From: Bacteroidales bacterium
Lineage (GTDB): Bacteria; Bacteroidota; Bacteroidia; Bacteroidales; WCHB1-69
Reading direction: 5' to 3'
Assembly: GCA_017649855.1 (NCBI GenBank)
Contig: JAGCGA010000040.1
Coordinates: 19,292 to 83,291 of the forward strand
Length of the DNA: 64,000 bases
Shown here: piece after piece, positions 62,869 through 64,000 of the stretch
Layout of the letters: the number at the start of each line of letters is the position of its first letter
Numbering within the stretch: the stretch's first letter is position 1
The notes under the pieces: generated by a model
What the model was told of the DNA's origin: nothing
Databases searched by the model: none
Seen by the model: the letters and a program-made list of their open reading frames with translations, nothing else
Made by a program: the position numbers and the translations under genes

Positions 62869-63294
62869 ATGCTACCAGTTATGTTTAAAAACAGTTGGTT
62901 TCCTACCATGTTTGAAGATTTCTTGAACAGCGACATCATGCCGCGCAACAACAACACAGCTCCGGCCGTGAATGTTAGAGAAGATGAAAAGGCCTACACG
63001 ATGGAAGTGGCCGCCCCCGGCATCAAGAAGGAATTCTGCCGCGTGAGCATCAACGACGAAGGCAACCTCTGCGTCGCCATCGAGAACAAGATGGAACACA
63101 AGGAAGAGGAGAAAAAGCACCACTATCTGCGCCGCGAGTTCTCCTACACGAACTACGAGCAGAACTACACACTGCCCGAGGACGTGGACAAGGACCACAT
63201 CGAAGCCAAAGTGGAGCACGGAATCCTCACCATCACCCTGCCGAGAGTGCAGAAAGAGGAACCCAAACTCGCCCGCACCATCGCCATCGGATAA
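62869..63294 (+). CDS. Small heat-shock protein (Hsp20/alpha-crystallin)
   Basis: The 141-residue chaperone has a short N-terminal arm, an alpha-crystallin domain from about residue 34 (VNVREDEKAYTMEVAAPGIK) and the C-terminal GILTITLPR motif before the tail (L-P-R near residues 123-126). Such proteins hold unfolding proteins under stress in the cytoplasm. ATG 62869 is preceded by AAAGGAG, an unusually good Shine-Dalgarno sequence for this group. A sigma-54-like promoter lies upstream and a terminator downstream, so it is its own unit. Confidence 0.93.
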   Translation: MLPVMFKNSWFPTMFEDFLNSDIMPRNNNTAPAVNVREDEKAYTMEVAAPGIKKEFCRVSINDEGNLCVAIENKMEHKEEEKKHHYLRREFSYTNYEQNYTLPEDVDKDHIEAKVEHGILTITLPRVQKEEPKLARTIAIG

Positions 63295-63319
63295 CTTTTC
63301 AAACAAAGGAAAATGACAC

Positions 63320-63351
63320 AAAGCCGCAACTGAAAAGTTGTGGCTTTTTTT
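63320..63351 (+). terminator. Rho-independent terminator after hsp20
   Basis: A 12-bp stem (AAAGCCGCAACT with AGTTGTGGCTTT, one G-U) and GAAA loop is followed by a T-run. Confidence 0.9.
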
Positions 63352-63402
63352 ATTCGATAATATTTTTTTGTAAAAAAAAAGTCTGTGTTTTCAATGAAAA
63401 TG

Positions 63403-63411
63403 TATCTTTGC
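63403..63411 (+). promoter_or_regulatory. -7 box (TATCTTTGC) directly before the repeat-protein start
   Basis: The box ends only 3 bases before ATG 63415, so transcription would begin about at the start codon, giving a leaderless or near-leaderless mRNA. Confidence 0.65.
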
Positions 63412-63414
63412 CGC

Positions 63415-63849
63415 ATGATGAAAAAAACAATCCTGATATGTTCCATAATCCTGTCCCTGACCGTCGCGGGACAGGCGCAAACCGTCTATCAGAAAGACCG
63501 CTGGGGAGCGAAACTCTACTACATGACGGAAAACATCATACGGCAGACCGACCGCTGGGGACAGCAGCTGTTCTGGTATGACGCACCCAACCAGCAGGTA
63601 CGTCTGAAAGACCGTTGGGGGCAACCTTTGATCTATATAGATGGGCAGACCGTGCGGCAAAAAGACCGCTGGGGACAGCCGTTGATCTATTTCGATGGAC
63701 AGACCATCCGCCAAAAAGACCGCTGGGGCACGCCACTCTACTACCTTGATGGCCAAACTCTAAGGCTTAAAGACCGCTGGGGCGCACCTGTCTATTATTT
63801 CGATTTCATGCCCAACCGCTGGCAAATTGCATGCCTGATTCTGCTATAA
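63415..63849 (+). CDS. Exported protein with 18-residue DRWG repeats
   Basis: The 144-residue protein has a signal peptide (MMKKTILICSIILSLTVAGQAQ) and six repeats with DRW at residues 28, 46, 66, 84, 102 and 120; the consensus is RxKDRWGxPLYYxDGQT. At DNA level the last units are 54 bp and nearly identical. It may form a beta-sheet or solenoid, a bit like WG repeats, but no family is recognised. The start fits the -7 box at 63403-63411; the longer frame from 63385 starts inside the promoter region. The end is hydrophobic (WQIACLILL). Confidence 0.7.
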   Translation: MMKKTILICSIILSLTVAGQAQTVYQKDRWGAKLYYMTENIIRQTDRWGQQLFWYDAPNQQVRLKDRWGQPLIYIDGQTVRQKDRWGQPLIYFDGQTIRQKDRWGTPLYYLDGQTLRLKDRWGAPVYYFDFMPNRWQIACLILL

Positions 63850-63880
63850 ATCCGACTTTTTCTCACCTAATCTTAAAAAT

Positions 63881-64000
63881 ATGAAACACATTTCCGTTTT
63901 ACTGTTAGCTTTTTGCTTGTTCTTTTCTCTGAACTCTAACGCTCAAGTGCAAGACAGCACCATCGCTATTCCGAACCCGAGTTTCGAACAGTGGTCCACC
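63881..64000 (+). CDS. Exported protein, N-terminal part only (runs past window end)
   Basis: Forty codons are visible: signal peptide MKHISVLLLAFCLFFSLNSN-AQ and then VQDSTIAIPNPSFEQWST. The segment QDSTIAIPNPSFEQWST is identical to the mature N-terminus of the T9SS-exported protein at 47399, so this is probably a second surface protein of that kind. Domain content and sorting signal lie outside the window. Confidence 0.75.
   Translation, partial: MKHISVLLLAFCLFFSLNSNAQVQDSTIAIPNPSFEQWST

Overview
The window looks like a chromosomal piece from a member of the Bacteroidota, most likely order Bacteroidales but probably not Bacteroides itself. Most genes have the group's -7 promoter box (TAnnTTTGC) 20-60 bases upstream, and Shine-Dalgarno sequences are mostly absent. 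Many products are Bacteroidota-typical: a putative porin, a TonB-dependent receptor with a carboxypeptidase-like N-terminus, a type IX secretion (T9SS) sorting domain, a GIN/DUF2807 protein, DUF2851, DUF4159 and DUF6175. Secreted sialidase and alpha-N-acetylglucosaminidase together with lysine 5,6-aminomutase suggest a host-associated anaerobe that uses host glycans and amino acids. No rRNA, tRNA, CRISPR array or phage was seen.

Layout. 0-33.8 kb is mostly core genome: a partial porin, fumC, a PrsW-type membrane protease, uvrA, a DciA-like protein, a trpS/VWA/DUF4159 operon, a secreted EEP phosphatase-like protein, pyrE, atpHAG, a GH3-type adenylase, a lysine 5,6-aminomutase operon, a Tat operon (tatA-tatC plus an Fe-S membrane protein and a Tat-signal aldo/keto reductase), dnaB-trmH, a LysM esterase, a MORN protein, dnaN, the RNase P RNA gene, yraN and DUF2851. 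A palindrome-rich repeat lies between DUF2851 and maf. 35-45 kb is a glycan-use and cell-surface block: a sialidase fused to TPRs, a frameshifted TonB-type receptor, two lipoproteins and a GH89 enzyme.

44.9-46.1 kb holds a REP-like repeat module around an IS200-type (RAYT-like) transposase. 46.4-64 kb is accessory: a T9SS-exported protein, a WYL-regulator remnant, a two-gene unit with a Ser/Thr kinase fused to an outward-facing FISUMP domain, a probable structured RNA before a PD-(D/E)XK nuclease gene, a five-gene DUF6175 operon, an AAA-type ATPase, a single-HKD PLD nuclease, a DEDDh exonuclease, a mosaic of repeat fragments, a small heat-shock protein with a sigma-54-like promoter, and an 18-residue-repeat protein. 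The window ends inside a second T9SS-type protein whose N-terminus matches the one at 47.4 kb.

The best candidates for undescribed biology are the 51-bp-periodic REP/RAYT module, the multi-hairpin element at 33.9-34.4 kb (with a solo end at 61.8 kb), the structured RNA at about 51.84-52.06 kb, and the kinase-FISUMP fusion with its 4-bp-overlapping partner. All functional names rest on motifs and family knowledge recalled from reading the sequence; no database search was run.
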